Assembly: GCF_001633105.1 (NCBI RefSeq)
Contig: NZ_LUKZ01000012.1
Coordinates: 95,031-151,276 of the forward strand
Direction of reading: 5' to 3'
Source: Acidovorax sp. GW101-3H11
GTDB taxonomy: Bacteria; Pseudomonadota; Gammaproteobacteria; Burkholderiales; Burkholderiaceae_C
Length of the DNA stretch: 56,246 nt
Made by a program: the position numbers and the translations under genes. The notes beneath the pieces were generated by a model. The model saw only the letters and a program-made list of their open reading frames with translations. It was not told the origin of the DNA and ran no database searches. This document shows, piece by piece, positions 10,838 through 20,521 of the stretch (position 1 is the first letter of the stretch; every line of letters begins with the position of its first letter).

Positions 10838-10910
10838 GCTCCGGTATCGTCGTGCGCCCTCCCTGGCCCAGACGAGCCGGGGCAGAAGTCAGTCCCGGTC
10901 GGGCACTGTT
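10838..10910 (+). promoter_or_regulatory. asd leader: Candidate attenuator-like RNA structure upstream of asd
   Basis: GCTCCGG (10838-10844) pairs with CCGGGGC (10877-10883), and TCGTC (10847-10851) with GACGA (10871-10875), giving a 12-bp stem with a small internal loop. CCGGG (10877-10881) can instead pair with CCCGG (10894-10898). The second arm is shared, so the two folds exclude each other. TGTTTCTT follows, a weak T-rich stretch; no strong terminator is visible, so control could act on translation or by Rho rather than classical attenuation. Confidence 0.4.
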
Positions 10911-10934
10911 TCTTACACTGAAAGGGGCGTTGAA

Positions 10935-12092
10935 ATGAGCAAGTTGGTAGGGTTGGTCGGCTGGCGCGGCATGGTCGGCTCGGTCCTGATGGACCGCATG
11001 GAACAAGAGAAGGACTTCGATCTGATCGAGCCCATGTTCTTCTCCACCTCGAATGCAGGCGGCAAGGCCCCTGCCCAGGCCAAGAACGAGACTGCCCTGC
11101 AGGACGCGTTCAACATCGAGGCCTTGAAGCGCTGCGAAATCATCATCACCGCCCAAGGCGGCGACTACACCAGCGAGGTGTACCCCAAGCTGCGCGCTGC
11201 GGGCTGGAACGGCCACTGGATCGACGCGGCTTCCTCCCTGCGCATGGAAAAGAACGCCGTCATCGTGCTCGACCCGGTGAACATGCCCGTGATCAAGAAC
11301 GCGCTCGCCAACGGCGGCAAGGACTGGATCGGCGGCAACTGCACCGTGAGCTGCATGCTGATGGGTGTGGGCGCGCTGTACAAGGCGGGCCTCGTGGAGT
11401 GGATGAGCACCCAGACCTACCAGGCCGCTTCGGGCGGCGGTGCCCAGCACATGCGCGAGTTGCTCACGCAATACGGCACGCTGAACGCCGAAGTGCGTTC
11501 GCTGCTCGACGACCCCAAGAGCGCCATCCTGGAAATCGACCGCAAGGTGATCGCCAAGCAACGTGCCCTGACCGGTGCTGAGACCGCCAACTTCGGCGTG
11601 CCGCTGGGCGGCTCGCTGATCCCCTGGATCGACAAGGACCTGGGTATTGGCAAAAGCCAGGACGAGCCTGGCTGGGGCATGTCCAAGGAAGAATGGAAGG
11701 GCATGGCCGAAACCAACAAGATCCTGGGCCAGGGCGAAGGCTTCAGCACCGCCGCCATCCCCGTGGACGGCTTCTGCGTGCGCGTGGGCGCCATGCGCTG
11801 CCACAGCCAGGCGCTGACCTTCAAGCTCAAGAAGGACGTGCCCGTGGCCGACATCGAAGCCATGGTCGCGGCCGACAACGAGTGGGTGAAGGTGGTTCCC
11901 AACACCCGTGAAGCGACCATCCAGGACCTGACGCCCGTGGCCGTGACCGGCACCATGACGATCCCCGTGGGCCGCATCCGCAAGCTGGCCATGGGCCCCG
12001 AATATGTGGGCGCCTTCACCATTGGCGACCAACTGCTGTGGGGCGCTGCCGAGCCGCTGCGCCGCATGCTGCGCATCCTGCTGGACGCGTGA
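10935..12092 (+). CDS. asd: Aspartate-semialdehyde dehydrogenase
   Basis: The 385-residue enzyme reduces aspartyl phosphate with NADPH to aspartate semialdehyde, the branch point to threonine, methionine, lysine and diaminopimelate. It starts [20 protein letters not shown], the gammaproteobacterial-type NADP fold. The nucleophile is Cys136 in [26 protein letters not shown] and [12 protein letters not shown] (substrate His region) follow. The ATG at 10935 has an AAAGGGG ribosome site. It appears to be its own transcription unit with terminators on both sides. Confidence 0.97.
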   Translation: MSKLVGLVGWRGMVGSVLMDRMEQEKDFDLIEPMFFSTSNAGGKAPAQAKNETALQDAFNIEALKRCEIIITAQGGDYTSEVYPKLRAAGWNGHWIDAASSLRMEKNAVIVLDPVNMPVIKNALANGGKDWIGGNCTVSCMLMGVGALYKAGLVEWMSTQTYQAASGGGAQHMRELLTQYGTLNAEVRSLLDDPKSAILEIDRKVIAKQRALTGAETANFGVPLGGSLIPWIDKDLGIGKSQDEPGWGMSKEEWKGMAETNKILGQGEGFSTAAIPVDGFCVRVGAMRCHSQALTFKLKKDVPVADIEAMVAADNEWVKVVPNTREATIQDLTPVAVTGTMTIPVGRIRKLAMGPEYVGAFTIGDQLLWGAAEPLRRMLRILLDA

Positions 12093-12118
12093 TTCCAGGG
12101 CCGATGGGCCCTCTTCTC

Positions 12119-12150
12119 AAAGCGCGCATACCCCCGTGTGCGCGCTTTTT
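12119..12150 (+). terminator. Rho-independent terminator after asd
   Basis: AAAGCGCGCA (12119-12128) pairs exactly with TGCGCGCTTT (12139-12148), followed by T residues. The gene upstream ends at 12092. Confidence 0.85.
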
Positions 12151-12261
12151 CACGTCCAGACACCAGACACACTCCGTTACGGGACGTTGGCAATTGGCAA
12201 CAACCGGATGCCCCAAGTTGGGGCCCCGGCACCCCTCTCAAAGCTTCGGCGCCACCTCAGC

Positions 12262-12290
12262 TTGTCAGTGCAAAACATTGATGCTATGGT
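12262..12290 (+). promoter_or_regulatory. Candidate sigma-70 promoter for fimV
   Basis: TTGTCA (12262-12267), a 17-base spacer, then TATGGT (12285-12290). Spacing is ideal and each hexamer has four or five consensus bases. It lies about 40-70 bases upstream of the candidate fimV starts, downstream of the asd terminator. Confidence 0.5.
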
Positions 12291-12330
12291 GCTTTTTACA
12301 TATTTTCACGCGCCGGGGCGGGACCAGACC

Positions 12331-15015
12331 ATGACAAAAAAAGCACCGCTCGTCCGAGCCGCACAAAACCCTCATCAGTTGTTGGCAAACATGCATCGTT
12401 GGAAATTCTCTGTCCTGGCGGCCGCGGCCGTGGCTTGTTCTGGTTTTTACGCCAGCGATGCATCAGCCCTGGCACTGGGCCGTATCACTGTGCAGTCGGC
12501 CCTGGGCGAGCCCCTGCGCGCAGAAATCGACCTGCCCCAGATCACCCCGGCCGAAGCCGACACGCTGCGCGCCACAGCCGCTGCCCCCGAAGTGTTCCGC
12601 GCTCAGGGCATGGAATACACCCAGGCCATGAACAACCTGCAGATCCAGCTGCAGCGCCGCCCCGACGGCACGGCCGTGTTGCGCCTGACCAGCGACCGCC
12701 CCGTGAACGAGCCCTTCCTGGACCTGGTGCTGGATGCCAACTGGGGTACTGGCCGCCTGGTACGCAGCTACACCATGCTGTTCGACCCACCCGCGCTGCG
12801 CCGTCCGGCGCCTGCGGTCACGGCCTCGCCCCAGATTTCTGCCCCCGCAGTGCAAGCCGCGCCTGCCGTGCGTGCACCAGCGGCCCCCAGGCCCACCGAA
12901 TCTGCCGCCGCACCGGCTGCGCCCCGTCCTGCCGCCGCTCCGCGCCCCACCCCCACGGATGGAGTCACCGTCCAGGCGGGCGACACGGCCGGCCGCCTCG
13001 CCAATAGCTACAAGCCCGCAGGCGTGTCGCTGGACCAGATGCTGGTCGCCATGATGCGCGCCAACCCCGACGCGTTCATCCAGGGCAACGTCAACCGCAT
13101 CAAGGCGGGCGCTGTGCTGCAAATGCCCGACGAGGCTGCAGCCCAGTCCACCACGGTCCCCGAGGCACGTCAGATCCTCGCTGCACAGGCGCGCGACTTC
13201 AACGACTTCCGCCGCAAGCTCGCTGGCGCAGCCCCGTCCACCGAAGTGGCTGCCGCACAACGCTCGGCCTCGGGCTCTGTGCAAACCCGGGTGGAAGACA
13301 AAAAACCCGCCACGGCTGCGCCTGACAAGCTCACGCTCTCCAAGGGCTCTGTGAAGGGCCAAAAGGCGGCCGAAGAGCAGGTCGCCAAAGACAAGCAGGC
13401 GGGCGAAGCCGCCACCCGGATGGCCGAGCTGTCCAAGAACATCACCGACCTGAACAAGCTGGGCGCAGCTTCGTCCGCTACAGGCGGCAGTGCCGCACCT
13501 GCAGCCGCAGGCGCTGCCAGTGCCCCCGCAGGCGTGGCCGTGCAAGCGCCCGCCGTACCCGCCACGCCCACGGCCCCGCCCGCCCCCGAGGCCCCAGCAT
13601 CGGCGCCTGCCGCCGCAGCCAGCGCTCCGGCAGAAGCATCGGTTCCTGCCGAAGCGGCCGCGTCGGCGCCTGCGGCTGAAGCATCAGCCCCTGCACCGGC
13701 TCCAGCCCCGGCGCCTGTACCCACGCCAGCCCCGGCCCCCGCGCCGGTCGAAGAGCCCGGCCTCCTGGCCGGTCTGATAGACGATCCGCTGCTGCCGATT
13801 GGTGGTCTCCTGGTCGCAGGGGCGCTAGGGTTTGTCGCTTACCGCGTTGTCCAGCGTCGCCGCCAGAACAACGGCGTGGACAGCTCCTTCCTCGAAAGCC
13901 GCATCCAGCCCGACTCCTTCTTTGGCGCCAGCGGCGGCCAACGCGTAGACACGGCCAACAGCGACATGACCACTGGCTCGTCCATGGCCTATTCGCCGAG
14001 CCAGCTGGATGCCGGTGGCGATGTGGACCCCGTGGCCGAGGCCGATGTCTACCTGGCCTATGGCCGCGACCTGCAGGCCGAAGAAATCCTGAAAGAAGCC
14101 GTCCGCCACAACCCCGGCCGTGTTTCTGTGCACGTCAAGCTGGGAGAAATCTACGCCAAGCGCCAGGACCGCAAGGCCCTGGAGGCCGTCGCCGGTGAGG
14201 TCTTCAAGTTGACCCAAGGCGAAGGCCCGGACTGGGCGCGCATCGCCGAACTGGGCCATGACCTGGAACCCGACAACCGCCTGTACCAACCGGGCGGCCG
14301 CCCCGGCATGGGCGAAGACGAGTCGCCATCGCTGCCCCCTGGCGGCTTCCCCAGCACCTTCACTGGCGCAGGCAGCACCGCTGATGCGGCCCTGCCGCCC
14401 GACCTGGACCTGGATCTCGACCTGGACCTGCCCGATGACGCGTTGACCGACGCACCTCCCGCTGCCCCCGGCGGATTTGCTGCAGCAGCTGCCGCGGCCA
14501 CCAGCGCCCGTGGCAACACGCCGTCGGACGCGGACGAGCCCCCCACACTGCGCCCCGAACTGGATCTGCCCCCACCGTCCGCAGAACCTCCCGCCGCGTG
14601 GAACAGCCCCGACACGTCGCCCAGCCCCATGGCGCCGCCTCCGGTGGCCGACCTGGACTTCCCCAGCGCTGACGACCTGAGCATGGCCCCTTCCGGCCCC
14701 ATGCCGCTGACGGGTGACGCCAAGGACTCCGGCCCCATGGAATTCGACCTGGGCGAGCTGTCGCTGGACCTGAATGCGCCCACCAAGCCCATGGCAGCCC
14801 CCGCAGCCAAGGCGCCAGCCCCGGTGGCCGACTCCTCGGACGACGGCTCCGCCGCCGCGCAGGACGACCCCTTGGCTACCAAGCTGGCGCTGGCGGAAGA
14901 GTTCAACGCCATTGGTGACACCGACGGTGCCCGCACGCTGATTGAAGAGGTGGTTGCGGAATCCAGCGGCGCACTCAAGACCCGCGCCCAGCGCATGCTG
15001 GCCGAACTGGGCTGA
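12331..15015 (+). CDS. fimV: FimV-type inner-membrane protein with LysM-like domain
   Basis: The 894-residue protein belongs to the FimV/HubP family of cell-pole and type IV pilus assembly factors. After an export signal (FSVLAAAAVACSGFYASDASA) comes the conserved FimV N-domain (LALGRITVQSALGEPLRAEI). A LysM-like peptidoglycan-binding segment lies near residues 213-265. A long Ala/Pro-rich linker is followed by one membrane span (about 485-507, LLPIGGLLVAGALGFVAYRV). The acidic cytoplasmic part includes a TPR-like helix pair (YGRDLQAEEILKEAVRHNP), and the C-terminal FimV motif is PLATKLALAEEFNAIGDTDG. The start is uncertain: ATG 12391 gives a shorter, cleaner signal peptide, while 12331 has the better upstream purines. 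The frame continues still further upstream without support. Confidence 0.9.
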   Translation: MTKKAPLVRAAQNPHQLLANMHRWKFSVLAAAAVACSGFYASDASALALGRITVQSALGEPLRAEIDLPQITPAEADTLRATAAAPEVFRAQGMEYTQAMNNLQIQLQRRPDGTAVLRLTSDRPVNEPFLDLVLDANWGTGRLVRSYTMLFDPPALRRPAPAVTASPQISAPAVQAAPAVRAPAAPRPTESAAAPAAPRPAAAPRPTPTDGVTVQAGDTAGRLANSYKPAGVSLDQMLVAMMRANPDAFIQGNVNRIKAGAVLQMPDEAAAQSTTVPEARQILAAQARDFNDFRRKLAGAAPSTEVAAAQRSASGSVQTRVEDKKPATAAPDKLTLSKGSVKGQKAAEEQVAKDKQAGEAATRMAELSKNITDLNKLGAASSATGGSAAPAAAGAASAPAGVAVQAPAVPATPTAPPAPEAPASAPAAAASAPAEASVPAEAAASAPAAEASAPAPAPAPAPVPTPAPAPAPVEEPGLLAGLIDDPLLPIGGLLVAGALGFVAYRVVQRRRQNNGVDSSFLESRIQPDSFFGASGGQRVDTANSDMTTGSSMAYSPSQLDAGGDVDPVAEADVYLAYGRDLQAEEILKEAVRHNPGRVSVHVKLGEIYAKRQDRKALEAVAGEVFKLTQGEGPDWARIAELGHDLEPDNRLYQPGGRPGMGEDESPSLPPGGFPSTFTGAGSTADAALPPDLDLDLDLDLPDDALTDAPPAAPGGFAAAAAAATSARGNTPSDADEPPTLRPELDLPPPSAEPPAAWNSPDTSPSPMAPPPVADLDFPSADDLSMAPSGPMPLTGDAKDSGPMEFDLGELSLDLNAPTKPMAAPAAKAPAPVADSSDDGSAAAQDDPLATKLALAEEFNAIGDTDGARTLIEEVVAESSGALKTRAQRMLAELG

Positions 15016-15068
15016 TGCTGCCCTCTCCGGCACACACAACCCCACCCACCCCGTCCCCAGGCCACCCC

Positions 15069-15890
15069 ATGACGCGGGTGGCACTGGGTGTCAGCTACAA
15101 CGGCCAGGCCTACAGCGGCTGGCAAAGCCAGCTGTCGGGCAACACGATTCAGGACAAACTCGAAGCGGCCCTGGGCCGCTTTGCCACGCACCCCGTGAGC
15201 ACCCTGTGCGCTGGCCGCACCGATGCGGGGGTGCACGGGCTGATGCAGGTGGTGCACTTTGACACCCCGCTTCAGCGGCCAGCATCGTCCTGGGTGCGGG
15301 GCACCAACACCTTTCTCCCGGCCGACATTGCCGTTCAGTGGGCGCAACCCGTCCCCTCAGATTTCCACGCCCGCGCCAGCGCCGTGGCGCGTCGCTATGC
15401 CTACGTGCTCTTGCAATCGCCGGTACGGCCGAGTGTGGATGCCGGACGCGTAGGCTGGGTGTTCCACCCGCTGGACCACGATGCCATGCGGCAGGCGGCC
15501 GACATCCTGCTGGGCAAGCATGACTTCACGTCCTTTCGCGCCTCTGCCTGCCAGGCCAAGTCGCCCGTCAAGACGCTGCACCGCATCGACATCACCCGCC
15601 GGGGCCTCGGCGACCCCCACCCGGAACTGGGCTGGAGCCCCTGCTACTGGCGCTTTGAATTCGAAGCCAATGCTTTTCTGCACCACATGATCCGCAACAT
15701 CATGGGCTGCCTGATTGCCGTGGGCCGGGGGGACCAGCCGCCCGAATGGATGGCCCAGGTGCTGGCCGCGCAGTCACGCGACGCGGCCGCACCCACGTTT
15801 TCTCCCGACGGGCTGTATTTTCAGGGCCCGGTCTACGAAGCCCGCTGGGGCCTGCCCCAGCGCACGGCTGCGTATGATTGGCTGCCATGA
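15069..15890 (+). CDS. truA: tRNA pseudouridine(38-40) synthase
   Basis: The 273-residue TruA converts uridines 38-40 in the anticodon arm to pseudouridine. The catalytic Asp52 is in CAGRTDAGVHGLMQVVHFDT. HDFTSFRASACQAKSPVKTL and FLHHMIRNIMGCLIAVGRG are family motifs. I start at ATG 15069 (MTRVALGVSYNGQAYSGWQ), which matches the family start; an ATG at 15015 overlapping the fimV stop (TGATG) would add 18 Pro-rich residues and cannot be excluded. It is followed directly by trpF. Confidence 0.95.
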   Translation: MTRVALGVSYNGQAYSGWQSQLSGNTIQDKLEAALGRFATHPVSTLCAGRTDAGVHGLMQVVHFDTPLQRPASSWVRGTNTFLPADIAVQWAQPVPSDFHARASAVARRYAYVLLQSPVRPSVDAGRVGWVFHPLDHDAMRQAADILLGKHDFTSFRASACQAKSPVKTLHRIDITRRGLGDPHPELGWSPCYWRFEFEANAFLHHMIRNIMGCLIAVGRGDQPPEWMAQVLAAQSRDAAAPTFSPDGLYFQGPVYEARWGLPQRTAAYDWLP

Positions 15891-16648
15891 AAGCCCAAGA
15901 CATCGCCCCCCTTCCCCCCGCCCGCACCCGCATCAAGATCTGCGGCCTGACCCGCGAGGAGGACGTGGATGCGGCCGTGGCCGCAGGTGCCGACGCGATC
16001 GGCTTTGTGCTCTATGCCCCGAGCCCCCGTGCGGTCACGCCGGCGCGCGCAGCCCAGCTGGCCAAACGCCTGCCTCCGTTTGTGACCCCAGTGCTGCTCT
16101 GCGTGAACGAGAATGCTACAAATGTAATAGCTGCAAGCGCTTTGGTAGCGGGCGCAACCATCCAATTCCATGGTGACGAATCGCCCGAGGACTGCCTTGC
16201 AGCCACCGGTCAGGGCGCCAGGCCCTACCTGCGCGCAGCACGCATTCCCCTGGGTGATGGTGCCGCCCGGTTCGACCTCGTAAAATACGCAAACGATTAT
16301 TCTCACGCCCAGGCCATCCTGCTCGACGCCCATGTCGAAGGTTATGGCGGCGGCGGCAAGGCATTCAATTGGTCACTCCTTCCACCAAGCGTCAGCTCTC
16401 ACCTCGTTTTGTCTGGTGGACTCACGCCTGCAAACGTGATCGATGGCATTTTGCAAGTCCGCCCGCGTTGCAAAACGCTGGCGGTTGATGTCAGCTCCGG
16501 CGTCGAGGCCACGGACCCGAACGGTCCCGATGGCCAGCCCCTGAAGGGCATCAAGGACGCCGGAAAGATCCAAAGGTTCATCGCCGCCGTGCGTGCGGCC
16601 GATGCCCAACTTGCAAAGAACCCTCATGAATTCCTATCAGCAACCTGA
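15887..16648 (+). CDS. trpF: Phosphoribosylanthranilate isomerase
   Basis: The 253-residue TrpF performs the Amadori rearrangement in tryptophan biosynthesis. [20 protein letters not shown] carries the catalytic Cys, and [14 protein letters not shown] is the C-terminal catalytic and phosphate-binding end. The ATG at 15887 overlaps the truA TGA (ATGA), implying translational coupling. It is longer than E. coli-type domains (about 200) because of an N-terminal extension and an insertion. Codons around 16114-16167 coincide with a dispersed repeat copy that encodes [19 protein letters not shown]. Confidence 0.95.
   Translation: MKAQDIAPLPPARTRIKICGLTREEDVDAAVAAGADAIGFVLYAPSPRAVTPARAAQLAKRLPPFVTPVLLCVNENATNVIAASALVAGATIQFHGDESPEDCLAATGQGARPYLRAARIPLGDGAARFDLVKYANDYSHAQAILLDAHVEGYGGGGKAFNWSLLPPSVSSHLVLSGGLTPANVIDGILQVRPRCKTLAVDVSSGVEATDPNGPDGQPLKGIKDAGKIQRFIAAVRAADAQLAKNPHEFLSAT
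16114..16167 (+). repeat. Dispersed repeat copy inside trpF
   Basis: GCTACAAATGTAATAGCTGC followed by AAGCGCTTTGG and a later CAACCATCCAATT matches the family layout (TAGCTGC, AAGCGCTT, C-CAATT). It is more AT-rich than flanking trpF and stays in frame, so it is either an old insertion kept as coding sequence or a strong coincidence. Confidence 0.5.
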
Positions 16649-17903
16649 TTCCTCAGGCCACTTCGGCCCTTACGGCGGCAGCTTCGTCAGCGAAACACTC
16701 ACCCACGCGATCCAGGAACTGCGCGACGCCTACGCCCGCTACCAGAACGACCCGGATTTCGTGGCCGAGTTTGCGTACGAGCTCAAGCACTTCGTGGGCC
16801 GCCCCTCGCCGGTCTACCACGCCGCCCGCACCAGCCGCGAGCTGGGCGGCGCGCAGATCTACCTCAAGCGCGAAGACCTCAACCACACCGGCGCCCACAA
16901 GATCAACAACGTGATCGGGCAGGCCATGCTGGCACGCCGCATGGGCAAGCCGCGCGTGATCGCCGAGACCGGTGCAGGCCAGCATGGCGTGGCCACGGCT
17001 ACCATCTGCGCGCGCTACGGCCTCGAATGCGTGGTCTACATGGGCAGCGAAGACGTCAAACGCCAGAGCCCCAATGTGTTTCGCATGAAGCTGCTGGGCG
17101 CCACCGTGGTGCCCGTCGAATCGGGCAGCAAGACGCTGAAAGACGCGCTCAACGAAGCCATGCGCGACTGGGTGGCCAATGTGGACAACACCTTCTACAT
17201 CATCGGCACCGTGGCGGGCCCGCACCCCTACCCAATGATGGTGCGCGACTTCCAGAGCGTGATCGGCAAAGAGTCCATCGAACAAATGCCTGCCATGCTG
17301 GCCGAGCAAAAGATCGCTGCCGAGCAGCCCGATGCCGTGATCGCCTGCGTGGGCGGCGGCAGCAATGCCATGGGCATCTTCCACCCCTACATTCCGTTCG
17401 CAAAGACGCGCCTGATCGGCGTGGAGGCTGCGGGCGAGGGCCTGGACAGCGGCAAACACTCCGCATCGCTGCAGCGTGGCAGCTCTGGCGTGCTGCATGG
17501 CAACCGCACCTTCATCTTGCAGGACGCCAACGGCCAGATCACCGAAACCCACAGCATCAGCGCGGGCCTGGACTACCCCGGCGTGGGCCCCGAGCACGCC
17601 TGGTTGCAGGAGATCGGCCGCGCCGAGTACGTGGGCATCACCGACCAGGAAGCACTGTCGGCCTTCCACCACCTGTGCCGCACCGAAGGCATCATCCCGG
17701 CGCTCGAATCGAGCCACGCCTTTGCCTACGCCCTCAAGCTAGCGCCCACCATGCGGCCCGACCAGGCCATCCTGGTCAACCTCTCGGGCCGGGGCGACAA
17801 GGACATCGGCACCGTGGCTGACCTCTCGGGTGAAGATTTCTACGACCGCCCTTCCATGCGCGGCCTGACCGTCAAGGGCGCCCCGGGAGACGCCAAGCAA
17901 TGA
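16626..17903 (+). CDS. trpB: Tryptophan synthase beta chain
   Basis: The 425-residue PLP enzyme condenses indole with serine. The PLP lysine is Lys92 in [29 protein letters not shown] binds the cofactor phosphate, and [10 protein letters not shown] is near the end. The ATG at 16626 overlaps the end of trpF by 23 bases and begins [20 protein letters not shown], as TrpB usually starts. It works in an alpha2-beta2 complex with TrpA encoded next. Confidence 0.97.
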   Translation: MNSYQQPDSSGHFGPYGGSFVSETLTHAIQELRDAYARYQNDPDFVAEFAYELKHFVGRPSPVYHAARTSRELGGAQIYLKREDLNHTGAHKINNVIGQAMLARRMGKPRVIAETGAGQHGVATATICARYGLECVVYMGSEDVKRQSPNVFRMKLLGATVVPVESGSKTLKDALNEAMRDWVANVDNTFYIIGTVAGPHPYPMMVRDFQSVIGKESIEQMPAMLAEQKIAAEQPDAVIACVGGGSNAMGIFHPYIPFAKTRLIGVEAAGEGLDSGKHSASLQRGSSGVLHGNRTFILQDANGQITETHSISAGLDYPGVGPEHAWLQEIGRAEYVGITDQEALSAFHHLCRTEGIIPALESSHAFAYALKLAPTMRPDQAILVNLSGRGDKDIGTVADLSGEDFYDRPSMRGLTVKGAPGDAKQ

Positions 17904-18709
17904 GCCGCATCCAGACCACTTTTGAACAGCTGAAAGCCCAGGGCCGCAAGGCACTGATCCCGTACGTCACCGCAGGCTTCCCGTTTGCCGACATCACGCC
18001 CGCCCTCATGCACGGCATGGTGGAGGCCGGTGCCGATGTGATCGAGCTGGGTGTGCCGTTTTCCGACCCCATGGCCGACGGCCCCGTGATCCAAAAGGCG
18101 GGCGAAAAGGCCCTGGGCCTGGGCGTCGGCATGGTGCAGGTGCTGGACCACGTGCGTGAGTTCCGCAAGCGCAACACCACCACGCCCGTGGTGCTGATGG
18201 GCTACGCGAACCCGGTGGAGCGCTATGACCAAGTCCATGGTGAGGGCGCCTTTGTGCGCGACAGCGCCGAGGCCGGGGTCGATGGTGTGCTCATCGTGGA
18301 CTACCCGCCCGAGGAATGCGAAGCCTTCGCCGCCAGCCTCCAGGCAAATGGCATGGACCTGATCTTCCTGCTGGCCCCCACCAGCACGGACGAGCGCATG
18401 GCCCAGGTGGCGCGCGTGGCCAGCGGCTATGTGTACTACGTGTCGCTCAAGGGCGTGACCGGCTCCGGCGCACTCGACACGGCGGCAGTCGAGCAGATGC
18501 TGCCCCGCATCCGCCAGCATGTGCACATCCCTGTCGGCGTGGGCTTCGGCATCCGCGATGCGGCCACGGCGCAGGCGATCGGCAAGGTGGCAGACGCCGT
18601 GGTCATCGGCAGCCGCATCATCCAGTTGATCGAAGACCAGGAGCATGCCAAGGTGGTGCCCCTGACCATCGACTTCCTGCGCGGCATCCGCAAGGCTTTG
18701 GACGCGTAA
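17900..18709 (+). CDS. trpA: Tryptophan synthase alpha chain
   Basis: The 269-residue TIM barrel cleaves indole-glycerol phosphate to indole. Catalytic Glu49 and Asp60 lie in [28 protein letters not shown] and [12 protein letters not shown] are phosphate and family motifs. The ATG overlaps the trpB stop by four bases (ATGA). It ends just before a structured repeat that separates it from accD. Confidence 0.97.
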   Translation: MSRIQTTFEQLKAQGRKALIPYVTAGFPFADITPALMHGMVEAGADVIELGVPFSDPMADGPVIQKAGEKALGLGVGMVQVLDHVREFRKRNTTTPVVLMGYANPVERYDQVHGEGAFVRDSAEAGVDGVLIVDYPPEECEAFAASLQANGMDLIFLLAPTSTDERMAQVARVASGYVYYVSLKGVTGSGALDTAAVEQMLPRIRQHVHIPVGVGFGIRDAATAQAIGKVADAVVIGSRIIQLIEDQEHAKVVPLTIDFLRGIRKALDA

Positions 18710-18721
18710 AATAAAGAGCAT

Positions 18722-18836
18722 CCCCCTGAGCGGCTTTGCCGCTTCCCCCTTCTCTCGCGCTCCGCGCGGGAAGGGGGACGCTCCCAGCGCGGCGGGGCGG
18801 CCCTTGCGCGGGAGCCCTGGCCTTTAGGCCGCGCCA
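18722..18836 (+). repeat. Highly structured GC-rich intergenic repeat between trpA and accD
   Basis: The 115 bases are packed with stems. GCGGC-TTT-GCCGC lies at 18730-18742. CCCCCTT (18745-18751) pairs with AAGGGGG (18771-18777), with further inner pairs. GCTCCC and GCGC (18780-18790) pair with GCGCGGGAGC (18806-18815). GGCC-TTTA-GGCC lies near the end. The mosaic resembles an abundant intergenic repeat I associate with Comamonadaceae. Copy number cannot be judged from one window. Confidence 0.55.
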
Positions 18837-18882
18837 GTTTCAAGGCCGTGCCGCAAATGGCCCATTCATACAGAGGAAAACC

Positions 18883-19755
18883 ATGTCCTGGCTCGAAAAA
18901 CTTCTGCCCTCCAAGATCCAGCAAACCGACCCCACCGAGCGCCGCCAGGTGCCCGAAGGCCTCTGGATCAAGTGCCCAAGCTGTGAGACGGTGCTCTACA
19001 AGGCTGACCTGGAACACAACCAGAACGTCTGCCCCCACTGCAGCCACCACCACCGCATCGGTGCCCGTGCGCGCCTGGACTCCTTCCTCGACGCCGAAGG
19101 CCGCTATGAAATCGGCCAGGAAGTGCTGCCCGTGGACGCCTTGAAGTTCAAGGACAGCCGCAAGTACCCCGAGCGCTTGAAGGAAGCGCTGGAGAACACC
19201 GGCGAGACCGATGCGCTCATCGTCATGGGTGGCGCGGTCAAGAGCATCAACGTGGTGGCGGCCTGCTTCGAGTTCGATTTCATGGGCGGCTCCATGGGCT
19301 CCGTGGTCGGCGAACGCTTCGTGCGCGGCGTAGAAACCGCCATCGAGCAGAAGGTGCCCTTCATCTGTTTCACCGCCACCGGCGGCGCGCGCATGCAGGA
19401 AGGCCTGCTGTCGCTAATGCAGATGGCCAAGACCAACGCCGCCCTCACCCGTTTGGCCAAGAAGGGCCTGCCCTACATCAGCGTGCTGACCGACCCGACC
19501 ATGGGCGGCGTCTCTGCTGGTTTTGCCTTCGTCGGCGACATCGTGATCGCCGAGCCCAAGGCCCTGATCGGCTTCGCCGGCCCGCGCGTGATCGAATCGA
19601 CCGTGCGCGTGACGCTGCCCGAGGGCTTCCAGCGCGCCGAGTTCCTGCAGACCAAGGGCGCAGTGGACTTCATTTGCGACCGCCGCGAACTGCGCAACAC
19701 CGTGGCCAGCAGCCTGGCCATGCTGCAGCGCCTGCCGGCGGATGCAGTGATGTAA
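18883..19755 (+). CDS. accD: Acetyl-CoA carboxylase carboxyltransferase beta subunit
   Basis: The 290-residue subunit transfers the carboxyl group from carboxybiotin to acetyl-CoA in fatty-acid synthesis. The zinc ribbon is Cys31, Cys34, Cys50, Cys53 ([10 protein letters not shown], then NVCPHC). The crotonase-like core contains [20 protein letters not shown] and [15 protein letters not shown]. The ATG at 18883 follows AGAGGAAAA. trpA-accD is a common betaproteobacterial order; folC often follows elsewhere but here a terminator does. Confidence 0.97.
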   Translation: MSWLEKLLPSKIQQTDPTERRQVPEGLWIKCPSCETVLYKADLEHNQNVCPHCSHHHRIGARARLDSFLDAEGRYEIGQEVLPVDALKFKDSRKYPERLKEALENTGETDALIVMGGAVKSINVVAACFEFDFMGGSMGSVVGERFVRGVETAIEQKVPFICFTATGGARMQEGLLSLMQMAKTNAALTRLAKKGLPYISVLTDPTMGGVSAGFAFVGDIVIAEPKALIGFAGPRVIESTVRVTLPEGFQRAEFLQTKGAVDFICDRRELRNTVASSLAMLQRLPADAVM

Positions 19756-19778
19756 CCAAAGGCCCGCAGATGCAAAGT

Positions 19779-19816
19779 GAGCGGCCGCGCCTATCTGGCG
19801 CGGCCGCTCTTTTTTT
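19779..19816 (+). terminator. Strong rho-independent terminator after accD
   Basis: GAGCGGCCGCGCC (19779-19791) pairs perfectly over 13 bp with GGCGCGGCCGCTC (19797-19809) around TATCT, followed by a run of seven T. Confidence 0.92.
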
Positions 19817-19862
19817 GATAGCTACTCAGGCTTACCTATTGCGCGTAGGGGCCGTTTTTAAG
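19813..19862 (+). repeat. Dispersed repeat copy downstream of accD
   Basis: TTTTGATAGCTACTCAGGCT, then ATTGCGCGTAGGGGCCGTTTTT. The order TTTTGATAGCT, GCGC and GGCC-TTTT is that of the other copies. It abuts the terminator T-run and lies between two convergent genes. Confidence 0.65.
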
Positions 19863-19875
19863 TAGATTTTTCGGC

Positions 19876-20424
19876 TCAACGCATGACGCTGGCCTGCAAA
19901 TGGCCCAGCACAATCATGACCACCTGCAGCAGCACCAGCGCGGCCAGGGGTGACAGGTCGATGCCCCCCACCAGCGGGATGATCCGGCGAAACGGCCGCA
20001 GGACCGGTTCGCACAGCCGCGCAATCACATCGGACAGCGGTGAACGCGCCTGCACCCAGGACATCACGGCGTAGACGATCAAAAGGCCGATCAGCCCCGA
20101 CACCGCCACCCGCGCCAGGCCAAACAGGGCCAGCCATGGTAGCCAGGCCCACGCAGAAGCGGCCCCGAGCAACAAAGTCAGCAGGGAGTACTGCACCAGC
20201 TGTAGCAATGCAGCAGCCACCAGGCTCGACACATCCCAGCGCCCCACCGGAGGAATCACCCGGCGCAGCGGCATGATCAGCCAGTCTGTCAGGGCAAACA
20301 CCAGCCCCCCCACCGGGTTGGCGAATGGAACACGTTGCCACTGCATGTACAGCCGCAGCAGACAGGCCCCCGTGAGCAAGCCACCAACAACGTCGAGCAG
20401 GAAAGAAGTGATCTGAAAGAGCAT
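19876..20424 (-). CDS. YggT-family integral membrane protein
   Basis: The 182-residue protein carries two copies of the YggT unit, each a hydrophobic helix pair ending in a P-x-R-x-x-P motif (MPLRRVIPPVGRWDVSSLVA and VLRPFRRIIPLVGGIDLSPL). Four or more membrane spans are visible. Function of the family is not settled; links to osmotic shock, cell division or membrane biogenesis are suggested in other bacteria. I start at ATG 20424 (MLFQITSFLLDVVGG); upstream codons are Pro/Arg-rich and do not look like this family. Confidence 0.88.
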   Translation of the reverse strand: MLFQITSFLLDVVGGLLTGACLLRLYMQWQRVPFANPVGGLVFALTDWLIMPLRRVIPPVGRWDVSSLVAAALLQLVQYSLLTLLLGAASAWAWLPWLALFGLARVAVSGLIGLLIVYAVMSWVQARSPLSDVIARLCEPVLRPFRRIIPLVGGIDLSPLAALVLLQVVMIVLGHLQASVMR

Positions 20425-20521
20425 GGGTGGAAAAAGGGGCGGAGGGAACAAAAAACAAGGGCGGGACCGAAAGCGGGTTGCGCCGTGGGATGATAGCGGG
20501 CCAAGGCGCCTCACCCCGCTC

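Larger units (their letters stand above)
10546..10934 (+). other. Long leuB-asd intergenic region
   Basis: The largest gap in the window without an annotated protein gene (389 bases). It holds, in order, the leuB terminator, a promoter-like TACAAT, the 33-codon candidate leader peptide, the paired-arm region and an AAAGGGGCG ribosome site before asd. Confidence 0.7.

Noticed and set aside
16275..16290. Internal promoter in trpF (TAAAAT)
   Set aside because: A lone -10-like hexamer with no matching -35; such hexamers also occur at the trpA end and before lysS.
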